Assembly (NCBI GenBank): GCA_011317545.1
Contig: WUJK01000004.1
Span: 2,976,001-3,040,000, forward strand
DNA from: Coniella vitis
Lineage: Eukaryota > Ascomycota > Sordariomycetes > Diaporthales > Schizoparmaceae
Length of the DNA: 64,000 nucleotides
Direction: 5' to 3'
How positions within the stretch are numbered: position 1 is the stretch's first letter; each line of letters begins with the position of its first letter. Shown here in pieces: positions 23,473-34,475 of this stretch. A program made the translations under genes and the position numbers. The notes under the pieces are model-generated. The model made no database searches and was not told the DNA's origin. It saw nothing but the letters and a program-made list of their open reading frames with translations.

Positions 23473-24579
23473 TCATTGCGACAGCACTTTGGCAACCTCC
23501 TCCCATCTCTTCTCCGCGATAGCAATCAATTGCCGTATCTCATCCGGGCCTTGGGTCCTTCCACCGGCCTTGGAGATGCCACGAACTCTTGTCTGGCCGC
23601 TTGAGCAATCCACCACAGCAGTGAGCCCCTCATCGCACAGCTTCTCCTCTTCCCGATCCGGATCCACCAACATCACGGCCAATATGCCGCCATCCTGCGC
23701 AACATCCTTTTCCCTATCCGTCAACACAGCAGCGGTGCAAGCCACGGGCAGGCCCGACGTCTTGAGCGCATTCGATTCGGCCCGCGAGCACAGCACCATC
23801 TCGCGGTCAGCATCCCACCATGCCTTAGGCAGCTTCGTATCCCTCACCGCCGCCAAGACAGCCGCCCACGCCGCGTCAAACGCGTTGCCGTCCAGCGAGA
23901 CAAATAGCACATCAATGTACAGCGTCCAGTAGGCCTTGAGTTCAGGCTCAATCTGCAGCTCTTCTTGTAGTTCTTTGGCTTCTTCCTCGTCTGCATCCCT
24001 CATGGCATCGTCACCACCCTGGGCAACGGGGTCCTCGGGGGTAAACCATATCCTCAAATCCTCAGCATCCAACACCCTCGCATTGTGCAGCAAACTGTAC
24101 ACCCGTGTGCTCAGTGTCTGCGCCAGTGTCGAAGGCGGCGCACCCGGCAAGAAACTCGGCGAGCAGCCCGTGGCAAGCTCAATGTTGGGGACAAGGAGAT
24201 CATAGTCGCGCATCTCGCGGGCGCCTTCTTCCTTCAGCTCTTCCGCCGGCACACCCTCGCGTTCGGCGAGGGGTGTGGGTTTGCGCCATTGCGGGATGCT
24301 CGTCGTGGGGAGAATCTCGCCGCGCACGCCGCAAATAACGCTCGTGTCGCCGATGCGCACCATGGCGCTGCCGTGGGCGTGCGAGAGGGAGGATGTGTTG
24401 ATGCTGATGGGGCGGGCTTCGTGCGGGCGGCGGCCGTTGACGCGGGCGCGCGTGGGGAGGTTGCCATTGCTGTTGGTGGTGGGGGCTTGTGACTGTGATT
24501 GTTGGAGGCTGGCGAGGTGGAAGGGGTGGGGTGAGAGTTTAGCAAATGTCTGCGCGGTGAAGGCTGTCGCAGTCGCCAT
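23473..24579 (-). CDS. RRP43: Exosome core subunit Rrp43 (RNase PH-like)
   Basis: This is a component of the hexameric RNase PH-like ring of the RNA exosome (3'-5' RNA decay and rRNA processing, nucleus and cytoplasm). A single uninterrupted exon gives 368 residues from the ATG at 24579. Family blocks are visible in order: an N-terminal FTAQTFAKLSPHPF, then RPHEARPISIN, GSAMVRIGDTSVICGV, LVPNIELATGCSP, LHNARVLDAEDLRIWF, and KAYWTLYIDVLFVSLDGNAFDAAW. It ends with a second RNase PH half containing CTAAVLTD, GGILAVMLVDP and LTAVVDCSSG. An acidic insertion (DADEEEAKELQEEL) interrupts the middle. The catalytic residues of bacterial RNase PH are not expected in this subunit. The frame stays open 87 codons upstream, but the sequence there is Pro/Thr-rich and unlike the family, so the internal ATG is chosen. 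Confidence 0.92.
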   Translation of the reverse strand: MATATAFTAQTFAKLSPHPFHLASLQQSQSQAPTTNSNGNLPTRARVNGRRPHEARPISINTSSLSHAHGSAMVRIGDTSVICGVRGEILPTTSIPQWRKPTPLAEREGVPAEELKEEGAREMRDYDLLVPNIELATGCSPSFLPGAPPSTLAQTLSTRVYSLLHNARVLDAEDLRIWFTPEDPVAQGGDDAMRDADEEEAKELQEELQIEPELKAYWTLYIDVLFVSLDGNAFDAAWAAVLAAVRDTKLPKAWWDADREMVLCSRAESNALKTSGLPVACTAAVLTDREKDVAQDGGILAVMLVDPDREEEKLCDEGLTAVVDCSSGQTRVRGISKAGGRTQGPDEIRQLIAIAEKRWEEVAKVLSQ

Positions 24580-25740
24580 TTTGAAGATGAATTGAGATCG
24601 TCTTCGAATCGAACCAAACGGTGGTGTTGTTCGTGGTCCTGGGAAATGGGTGGGCGGTTGGGTTGGAGCTGATGTTGTAGCCCGGAAGGGGGGGGGATCA
24701 AAAAATGCTGGGTTTGGTAATTGAGGCTGTATCGGTGGACGGCTGTTGGGCTGTAGGCAATTGGTGGTGGTGGTGGCTGATGGAGGCTCCGAATTTTCTC
24801 CACGAGGTCCTTTTCTCAGCCTTGGTGGGGTTTGCTCCAATCAGGCTCCAGCGGGTATGCAGGCGCTACTGAAGTGAAGCTACCCCGCGGGCGCGTCTTA
24901 GGCAAGCATCAAGCAGCTTGCGGTCCCCTAAAAGCCCCCTGTACCTAGGTAGCTTTCCAGGGGCTTGCGCGGTGACGTCTTCAATAGAAGTGCCGCGCTC
25001 GAACTGCCTGGCTGGCCTGACGCTAATTTCGAACTTGAGCCTCAAGATTTAAGCGCAAACAAAGTCTAGCCCGAAAGGTCTCACTCTTTTTATTTTTTTT
25101 TTATTTTTTTTTTTTTTTTGCGGATCTTGTTGTCGACATCACGATGTACTCTGCATCAGAATTCTCCTTAAGACGGTTAAGGGATACTCATGTTGTCCCT
25201 TCTCACACCGTTGAAGAGAATGCATCAGCAGCACTCCTTGCCCTTTAGTTGTTCATAGGCTGCTTCTTGTCCCGACAACACCATTGACGACCCATAGTGG
25301 TATGACGTAAGTAGACCGCAGAGCAGGCTTGCCAACCTGCCCGTCTAAGGCTGGGCTCTCCATTTTTATCCTGACGTTCCCACGTCAAGTCAGTAATGAT
25401 TTGCAATGACGAAGAAGACAACCCCTCGTACCATCTGGTCGTTTACTCGCTCTTACTGATCGAGACTACTACACAGTTACGGGACCCAGTGACGTAGGTT
25501 GGAAGGAAGGGGGGAAAGAAGGAGGATGATGAGCGAATAATGCTGATAGTAAATGAAAATTTGGTATGTTCCCCAAGATATATCAATGTGAAGAAAGCCT
25601 CGATGACCAACACCAACATCTCTTTCCTCTCTCTCTCATCAGACCAACAACAACACTACTGTCAACATCACAAACAGACGAGTTTCAACCTCTCAAATCA
25701 CTCCATTCTTCTCCCACCCACCCACAAATTCACATCCAAA
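24580..25740. promoter_or_regulatory. Divergent promoter region, RRP43 / small hydrophilic gene
   Basis: This contains a CCTAGGTAG palindrome at about 24945-24953, a T-rich tract (25085-25120) and a TC-rich leader (25620-25700) before the next gene. No gene is supported in it. Confidence 0.5.
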
Positions 25741-26288
25741 ATGCACGGCAACTCCTCCGTCGGTAACTCTGCCCTCTACGAGGCTGGCGACCAGCGCAAC
25801 CTCAAGCAGTCGGAGATTCCCGGTCCCGAGCGCTACGAGGAGGGCAAGCCAAACTCTCACATTACCACAGACTCCAGTACGTCTTTCTTTGGTCTCTTTC
25901 TTGGTCATCATCAATCTCGGATCCCTGGAATCACATTGCGCGTGGACCGTCTTCCTATACTAACTCACAGAAACCAACAGAGGACCAGCGATCTATCGCC
26001 AACCGCTTGGCTGCTGAGGAGAAGAAGGGCGAGCCAGAAGATGACCGCGAGACTGCTTTGTCCAAGAAGGACGCCACCCTGCCGGTATGTATTCATGTCT
26101 CCCAAGCCTTCGCCGTTCAGTTTGAAAACCCCAGAGATCAAATACTGACACCTAACAACCTCCAACAGGCAAAGATGCACGGCAACGAGCCCTCCAAGGG
26201 CGCCAAGATTGACGAGGAGCTGCGCCAAGAAGAGGCAGAGATCCTCAAGAAGAAGGGCGGCAACAACATGCCCGGCAAGAAGATGTAA
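25741..26288 (+). CDS. Small hydrophilic fungal protein, function unknown
   Basis: Three exons (25741-25876, 25981-26084, 26169-26288) give 119 residues. The protein is strongly hydrophilic, rich in Glu, Lys, Asn and Gly, without Cys, Trp, signal peptide or membrane segment, and is likely disordered. It starts MHGNSSVGNSALYEAGDQRN and ends with a Lys/Gly tail. A block reading AKMHGNEPSKGAKIDEEL echoes the MHGN of the start. Both introns have CTAAC branch points and standard acceptors, and the joined frame is continuous, supporting a real gene. Its composition is like stress-related hydrophilins, but I know no assigned function for it. The leader is CT- and CAA-rich, as in highly expressed fungal genes. 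Confidence 0.85.
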
Positions 26289-29200
26289 ATGGGGGACAAA
26301 ACGTCTATGATGATGAGCAAAACGCGGCTCCTTGTCTCTTTTTTTTTTTGTTAACTTGATGCACATGATTCCTTGTGACGGGAGAGCAGCGAACCCTTCC
26401 ACACTATAGATGAGGGTCTGCATTCACATTACTATGTACACATGGCAAGGAGTTTAGCGCACAGATATTCTGCAGGGAAAGCCAAAGATAAAAATAAGAA
26501 TAGAGCGAATTGAATTCATGAATGAATCTTATTACTTGAACATTTTGAAATGTGAGGCACCAGCTGGCTACAGAAAAATCTGCGCTTGAACTGCACATGT
26601 ACGCGTTGCCACAATGCGCATCACCTATTGGGCACATTCAGTTCATGATGCAGAAATACTATTATGCATGTCTGACTACCATATCGCTACCAAAGAGGCC
26701 AGACCCTTCTCCCCAACAAAGACAACAAGACACACAGCGACGGGCGCACACACACCGCCCTCCCTGAGGCGCTCAAACGAGCAAGAGCCAAGAGCAAGCG
26801 CAAGCCAAGACGCGCACTGCAAAACCGGGATCGACCTGATCAAAGTTGCATGTCAGTAAAACACAGAACACCACCGGGAAGCATAAGATTGTGTTTTCTG
26901 GCAGAGCCATCTGCGACATCGAATAGAAAGTCGCAGAAAGAGGGGGTTGCTTTCTCAGAATATGTAAGAAGTGACTATCACTTGTCCGCAAGATTTAGCA
27001 CCGCAGGCGAGCGGGCCATCTCAACAGCATCAATCGCAAATTACTCTCATCTTTGGAAGCAGGTAGGTGTTTTCTTTTCTTGATTCCGTCTGCGCTGAAA
27101 TGCGCGGCAAGAGCAGCATACCAGGAAGAGGGAAGAAGAAACAAAGGTGGTGGGGTGAACATTCTCAAGGAAATGGAAATATGGTTGAAAGCTTACCGAT
27201 AAAGCAATGTGCATCTTTTCCTTTTCAAGTCATGCTCTTCTTTCTTACTCTTCCTGCCTGCGTACGCAAACAGGCGCTCTCAGAAGAGAGAGCGTGGTGT
27301 TGTACTGCGTCCTTTTTCCCGGTGCAAAGGGAAGTGTTGAGGTGGTTGGGAAAGGATCTTGAGAAATTTTCAAAGCCCGTGAAAAAAAAAGTTGTTGCTT
27401 TTTGAAGGTGCGGGGTGCACGGGCCATTTGCAGGTCACCAAGGACCCTTTAGAATGGAAAGTCCAACCAATTGGTCCCAGAGGACGAGGGGCTCCACCTT
27501 CTGACTAAATTTTGCTACTATGTACATAGTACATAGTAAGCTGCCTGTTTGCCAAATAACGACATATGTACATAGGTAGTAGTGTCTGATGAACCGTGTA
27601 CTACGTGCACATGGTTCGATGAACAAAACTTGCAAAAAGCTATTTAGGCCTAACAATCTGTATTTCTTTACCCTTTTGTCCATATTTTCCTTAAACCCCC
27701 TGTAGCCCTTTTCCTTCAGACTGTCCTCTCGACAGCAAGCGGTCAGTCCTTAATATCAGCCCAGGACCTCCAAAAGAAAAAGCAACTCCAGCGCCTCCAT
27801 GCCATGTCCAGGGCCAGCTAGGCCCCGGCAGAATGCAAATGACTACCTAGGTAGCCATGTATTTGTACTGTACATAATGTACTTTGTAATGCATTTAAGT
27901 TGCAGCAGACCCTGGGTCTTGTTTAGGTGAGAGGTGCTTAAAGTATCGGTACATCACCAGCAACCGCATCGCCAATGGAAAAAAAAAAAATAAGGGGAAA
28001 AAAAGAAAAAGAAAAAGAGGGGGACAAAGGGGCTCTGCATCTGCACCCTGTTTGTACGTCTCTCACCCTTGAAAATGATAACTTTGTAGCTGGTGCAGGA
28101 TAGGGAATAGATATAGAGTGCGTACTTTGTTTTTGGATCAACAGCAAGGATACTATGACACTGTTCCTTTGTGGGTACCTCAATGCAATCTCTCTTGCCT
28201 GGACAAACTAAAGTTTCCTGGAGATGCACGACCAAGGCGTAAAGTTGCACACAAAGTCTTACAGGACAATGCTCTCTCACTTCGTTTTGGAAAGCTGTGT
28301 GTGCAAGTGGGGCAACGGCATCCCTTGTATTGCCAATTTGTCCAAATTTGCCTCCTTACAAACAGAAGGAGGAGAAGGAAGAGAAGCCATCAAAACAATG
28401 CTGAAACGGAGTTGTTCTATACCGTGTACACAAGTAAGTAATATCTTCTGGGCGGCTGTAGGTATACTATGTACTGTGCATATCGGGAAGGAGCATTACG
28501 CACGTAGCCACGTACTTTGATCACTTCAATCGCCCAGCCAGTGAGTGGGAAAGTGCATAAGATATCTGTACTGTAATCGCACATGATTGGATGCGTGGGG
28601 GCCGACGCTACCATTTTGTTCGAATCTACATGCATAGACTTTCGAGTATGCTAGTCTGCGTGTATATACTATTTACATGTAGTAGTATTGTGGATGCAGG
28701 ATGTCTCGTTTAGAAAAGAGGTAGCCCAAGTACTACAATTATCGTCTCTAAGCAATACACAGCCAACATTAACGTTCGTCTCAATTGCCCAACAAAAATG
28801 AAGGGGGAAGAATACAATAAGGTTTTAATAAGATCATCATTTCAAACATTGAACGAATAGCGTTTTATCATTCCCATCATTCCAAAGGGGGGGGGGCGGC
28901 ATCGTGAGAAAAGGGCGGGATATTGCTCACGTTTGAGCTTTGTTAAGCGAGAGACAAGAGCACGGTACATGTAGGGGATAAAGAATTATCAAAAAATGTG
29001 ACAAGGGAGAGGAGGGGAAAAGAAGAATATGTTCATAAGAATCCTTTCACTGGTAAAGTGTCACCTGTCATTACTCTGCCTTTGCTTGAAGATAAAGTAT
29101 GTTGTCATACATACTACGTAGCAGCACTTCAAAGTAGAGGTCAGGCTACAGATGTCCAGAGCCATAAGACCAGCCATGATCTCTGTCTCTATCAAATAGG

Positions 29201-31821
29201 AATAGCCCGTTCTAAGAATTCTCATCGATATAGGGCAACAACACCACCTTTATTCTGCAAGAAAGAATATGCAACATCTCGAACCCAAAAAGAGAGAAGT
29301 GAAACATTTTCCTTTTTCCTGCCTTCGAATGTGGCGCAAAACAAAAAGAGACAAGAAGAAACATAGGGAAAACGGGTGCATCTACTTATGAACCAGGATG
29401 TAAGTACTATGTAAAACCGTTGAACCAAACGCCACTGCCAAAATCTCAAGGATGTATCTAGGATTTCCGTTTTCTTTTTTCCCCCATGTCACGTTTCAGA
29501 TTCTTATTGGTCCCCAAATCTTGGCTATTGTTTCTCATTTTTTCAACGCATTAGGCGAGATCTGAACTTTGGCATGAGGATCAGGCAAGGCATATAAAAG
29601 AAAGAGTCTGAGAAATTCGAATCAATCTCGAGCCAATCAGGGTTGTGTGGGATGATCCTGTTAGAGCGCAAACGGCTGTGTCTATTATTGTTACGATACT
29701 ATCTACGTACCTACAAAAGAGGCCTTTGCTCATATATTTATTTTTGCTCTGATCTTTCCAAACTTGATTTGAGTATTAACGTATAAATACTGCATCATCC
29801 AGCGAGTGAGTAAAATCTCTGGAATGCAGGAAAACGCTGCTATGTGGTACAGGATTTTTGTACTTGTTGTTGTTGATGATTTGTCGTGTTCTGCTTGCAC
29901 CACACACATGTTGGGAAGATGAAGAGGAACGGTGTTTTTCTTTCTTCTTTTAATGAAACACAAGATAAATTGCTCCCGAAGTCGCAATCAAACAGCCATA
30001 GGGAAAGCCTAAGCGAATACCAATCGAGAGATGGACACGATTTACGGCTAGCACTCACACAAATATCATCATTATCACAAGGTCGTTGGCAGAATGGCAT
30101 GATAGCTGGTTGCTCTTGGCAAACTAGATGCAAGGTATCAGTGTTTCACTCCCCCGCAAAGACGTAACAAAAAAGAAAAAGGGACCTTATAGGCGGACAG
30201 GTAGAAGAAGACATTCCGTCATAGTGCTGTCATCTCTCTTGAAGAGCGGTGACCATCAAAGTCCAAAAACCAAAGGTCAAAGATATGCATAAGAAATCCC
30301 CTGCAAATTCAAACATCATGATTTGACGAGCCATTTCCCATATTGTGTACAGTACTTCTCATGCCGGGGTATCTACATAGTAAACTATGTAGCATAGTAG
30401 ACTTAACCTCTTGGGCCGGTACCGCTTCCCAGACCAAGAAATATTTCGCAATGTGTCTCGGAGGGAAAAAGAAGAAAAATATATGTATGTCATTTAGAAA
30501 ACTTTTTTCGCTTCGAGGCGGGCCATCACCGGCGGTCAACTGACTCTTGGATGTGAGGAAATTTCACAAAGGGTTGCTGCAGATACTTACTTGCGGGAAT
30601 TGTCCTGTTGAAACCAAACGACATCAATATTCTTTTTTCTTGTTGGGCGCCTGGCGAGGTGGTCTTCCGGTACGTCAAAACGGGCCGGCAGAGGTGGCTA
30701 AGACGGCGTCCAATTCGTCTTCAGCAACACGGAAGGGTGAGGGAATCTCTTTTCTTTTTCCTACGCATGCCGAGTCGGACGGGAATCCTTTGCTTCGTCG
30801 TTTGTTCAACAGCATAACTACAATCCGGGGAGGAGGTTTTGTGTCGTACAACAAGGGCTCAACATTTTCCCCTTCGTCTTCCTCGACTTGCGTCAGCAGC
30901 AAAGTTAGTCCTGCCTCCATAGTAGAAGGCCCAGGCTGCAGTAGTATTTCAGGCGATATTTTGAGCGGCAATTGGACAGACTTGTACTATTGTACCACTT
31001 GTCTCAGCTGTCAAATGCCTCCTTGCCTGCCAAGTGTTTTAGATCGAGTTGCACTGCATACGTCAAGTCGTTGTGATGTGGTCTCGCTCAAGTGACTCGG
31101 GCGTGCAGATTCGTTGTCAAGAGATACTATGTACACGACTATTATACACATAGCTTGACCCATTTACGCATGTCTGTGGAGAAATTGCAAAATCACAATG
31201 TGACAAGAAACACCAGATGTAAAGAGGGAAAATGCGTGTTCAATCTAGTAACAACCATTGCGCCCAGATCCATGCCCTCCCAAGCTCCTTTGTCCAGACA
31301 TCCCGTTTTGTAGACACAGCCTGATCTGTGCAAAAACGATTTCCCTCCCAAGGTCTCCACTCCTAAATAAAATTGTGACCCTTGACCGACGCCTTTTCAC
31401 GAAGGAAATATTTTGGTAATAGGACGAGAAATAACGAACGGCAGCTCTTTATGCTTTTATGATCCCGTGGGGGAGCAGTTTGGGGGGGGGGGGATATGTA
31501 AGAAGAACAGCATCGCGCTAAATCAATCCATACTTTTAATGGGGTGTCCATCCAACAGCGTATCCGTGATCCAGTTGCTGTGAAGCTCCGTCTGTGTGAA
31601 AAGTGGGTAGTCGAAACAAGCAAAGCCATTGTTCAGCAAGTGAAACAAAAGTTCAACGGCAACAAGCCTTTTTTGATAAAACATTATGCCGGCGTCGTTC
31701 AAAAAAAGAAAATGAAGCACAGACGCAAGTCACGCCCGGCCGCTTCCACGCCTTGCGAGAACAGGCGCATCATAAGACAGGCAATAAAGACAGGCTCAGG
31801 TCGATCGTTCAACAAGCAGAC
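26289..31821. other. 5.5-kb gene-poor region
   Basis: No supported gene. The sequence carries ACTATGTACATAGT-class palindromes (26431, 27517-27530, about 28464, 30373-30392, about 31124), a CCTAGGTAG palindrome (27846), G runs of 10 (28887-28896) and 12 (31482-31493), and A-rich runs near 27978. A minus-strand ORF at 30675-30971 has plausible composition but reaches a stop and lacks neighbours in frame. The plus-strand ORF 31544-31825 lacks an ATG and is antisense to the 3' flank of the next gene. Confidence 0.5.
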
Positions 31822-32139
31822 TTAGAAGCAAGGCGTGCCGCAAGTACTGCATGCACGGCCGGGGATAACCCAGACCTCCTTGCCTTTCTGCGCACATGTA
31901 GGACAGCGCACGCCAGGAAGCTGTGAAACGAAGTCAGATTTGCTTTTGAAAGATTCTGCAAAACGGGACATGTCAAAAGATGAGGCACGTACAGGCCGAG
32001 ACCGGATGTTCGGAATGCTGGACGATGAGAAATCAGGGTGCTGGGGATATGGTGAAGGTGGCAATGGCAAAGGCTGGATCTGGGAATCGATCTGGGCGGA
32101 GCTGATGTCCAAATCGCGAGGCAGAATTGGGTGAACCAT
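31822..32139 (-). CDS. Small protein with C-terminal double CxxC (zinc-ribbon-like)
   Basis: This single-exon ORF of 105 residues starts at the first in-frame ATG (32139). The N-terminal two thirds is Pro/Ser-rich and probably disordered. The C-terminus holds CPTC, about 15 residues, then CSTC, with KEVWVIPGR between, a spacing typical of a small zinc ribbon. A further Cys lies next to the end (GTPCF). I recognise this as a conserved-looking fungal small protein but cannot name a function; metal binding is inferred. The frame stays open upstream to about 32508 without another ATG, so an upstream exon cannot be excluded. The GTACGT within the coding region is not used as a donor, because removing the 37-nt segment would break the frame. 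Confidence 0.65.
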   Translation of the reverse strand: MVHPILPRDLDISSAQIDSQIQPLPLPPSPYPQHPDFSSSSIPNIRSRPVRASSFDMSRFAESFKSKSDFVSQLPGVRCPTCAQKGKEVWVIPGRACSTCGTPCF

Positions 32140-34407
32140 TTTGACGGCGGGTTGCGGTGTTGCGAGATTGGTCGTGGACGAGGTGCGTGAAGCTTTGTCC
32201 CTGGAGGGCTGAAGATAGAGAGTAGTAGTAGGAGGAGAAATGATCTGCCCGCACGTAGTAGCTGGCTGATTGATAGATTGACTGCTGGTGGCTTGCCGGA
32301 GTAGCACAAGGACGTTGAGACAAAGAGGGGAGGGCAGCCAGGCCAAGTAAGGGCACGACGAGGAGTTATATACTTCGACCTGTTGCGGCCACACTTTGAC
32401 TTTAGCCTCTGCATAGCACGGCGCGCAGGGATCAGCAAGAAGCAAGATGAAGGCCCAGCGAAAGCAAAGGGGGAGGCTGTCGTCTGCGCGGCCAAAACGG
32501 ATACACAAACGGGAGCGGATGGTCCCATAAGCTTTTTTTTCTCCCCTCTCCTCCTCTCCCTGCCTTGTAAGAGAAGAGGCACCCTTGGAATCTCAGTAGC
32601 GAGTGCAAAGGCCGAGTGCGCAGGTCCATGCCGGCGAACATGCGTCTCAGTTGAGACATGCTCGCCGAAGGGATGGCGGCCAAACAGCTCACGGCCGCGC
32701 GCTCACCCCCCGGCGAGTCGCCAGCTACGGTTTGCAAAGGCTGGCGAGCCTTCAGTCTGCGGCTCTGTGCTTCTGCGCGCTGGGTGCTGGGTGTGCCTTG
32801 AGCCAAGGGTAGAGATCAAGCGGAATAAACAAGGGTGACGAAAAATAAAGCCAAATTCAAAACGAACAGTACCAAGATCCAGTAGTGGAAAGCCGACCGG
32901 GCCAAAATCAACCGCGGTCCTACGACAAACGAGGTTGATGGGTGAATTGAGGAGGCGGTACATACGTAGTAAAGTGGGAAAGGCGATCGAACAGGGTGGG
33001 GTCTGGCTGTGGTGGTGGAGATCTTCCGGTTCCAAGTATCGTTACAGCGTGCTTGCAAGAAGACCCTTGTCGGCGTCTAGGACTAGGGTGGCTGACCTAA
33101 GCGACCAGGCGACCTGGCTAACAAGTCGCAAACAGAAGGTACAACATATGGCAGGCATCGTATGCAGTAGCAACACCTGCACCTTCCATCAAGAGCTGCC
33201 ACTACTACCAGTACATGGGTGCTCTTGCCATGTGGGTATGACTTGCGCTAGATCGCAAAGGCAGGCAACGGCCTGTGGCTCTCTTATCAGTTAGTACGTA
33301 TATGGATACGGAGGGAGACAAAAGCAAGATCCTACAGCAGCATGTACACAGTACTGTGCTTGGATGCGCTGCAAGTACTGCCCCATGCAGACTGGGGTCT
33401 GGGATCATCTGCTCTGGCCTCGTCCTTTACCTACCTACAGTACCTAGTAGTTTTATCCGTGGATACTAAGAAGCTGCCATTTCAAAGATCGTTACTGTAT
33501 TTAGCCTCTCGTCTACTTGTATCTGTCGCTCGCCTTCTGGGGCCGCCTGCCTATTAAGCATATAGCACCATGGCTGTAATGTTTCCGGCTCTCGCCTCGC
33601 TGCGTCCTCAGCCCGCACAATCCGTTGTTTGCTCGCGCGAGAGGATATCGTGCGCCCGGTGGAGATTGCCTCTAGAACCAGCTCCATCCTGTGCGCTCTG
33701 GCCCCGGCCGACTGCGCCGACCTTGGACCATTCTCATCATCCCCGCTCCAGCTCTGAGTCTTGCTGCCGACGCGTGAGCCGAACTCACAACCCCGCGAGA
33801 ACATGGTCAGCTAGCACCGGGGAATGGCCGGATGTGAGGGACAATGGGTAACGTGAGATGTGATGTCGCGGGTGGAGTGCCCGCGGCAGCCGGCCAATCG
33901 AGGCGCGTCCGGGGGGGGTCGGCGTGGAACGGGACCAGACGCGCCCCCCAAGCGGTGGGCTGCACCCTTCACCGTCGCCAGATTCAGGCCTCCCATAGTC
34001 CATAGTAGTGTTGAGCAGACACATCATATCTCACTTTCTGCTCGACCATGCCTGCCCGCCGCTGCCCCTTCATCGCGCGCTCTGTTTGAGAGCCCACGCG
34101 CGCGTGACAAGTCCCAGTGCCCCCCAATCTGGAGATCGAGTCGCGGTGGATGCAACAAAAGCCTTTACTATGTATTGTTGCCAAGGCAATATGGATCGTG
34201 GGATTGTCCGGGTCTGTTCGCCTTCAGGAGTAACTGCACATACGGGGTACATAGGACTATGTACATAGTATACGCCCGATGTACGACAGCACACAGTAGT
34301 TGAGGAACCTACCTAGGTAGGCACTACTTGTGTACTCTCTGAGGCTCAATGGACGCCCTTCCTAATCGGGTAGGCGCCCTAGGCACCTGAGTGACTAGAA
34401 CGGAAAG

Positions 34408-34475
34408 CTGCCACGCTGCCACGCTGCCCCGCTGCCTCGCGGCCTCGCTGTTCCGCAACCACGCAGCCACGCAGC
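34408..34475. repeat. Degenerate 8-bp tandem repeat (GCTGCCAC)n
   Basis: About eight imperfect units of GCTGCCAC/GCTGCCTC/GCAGCCAC run head to tail in non-coding sequence. Confidence 0.75.

Noticed and set aside
24580..24840. 87-codon in-frame N-terminal extension of Rrp43
   Set aside because: The extension is Pro/Thr-rich and unlike the family, whereas the internal ATG begins immediately before the conserved FTAQTFAKL block.
30600..30971. Minus-strand ORF with several nearby splice-like signals (GTACCG, TTTCAACAG, GTAAGT)
   Set aside because: The signals do not join frames without stops and the implied 14-nt exon has no supporting conservation.
31544..31825. Plus-strand frame with a string resembling the myosin KHYAG motif
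   Set aside because: No ATG, a very short match, no other myosin blocks, and antisense to the 3' flank of the small CxxC gene.
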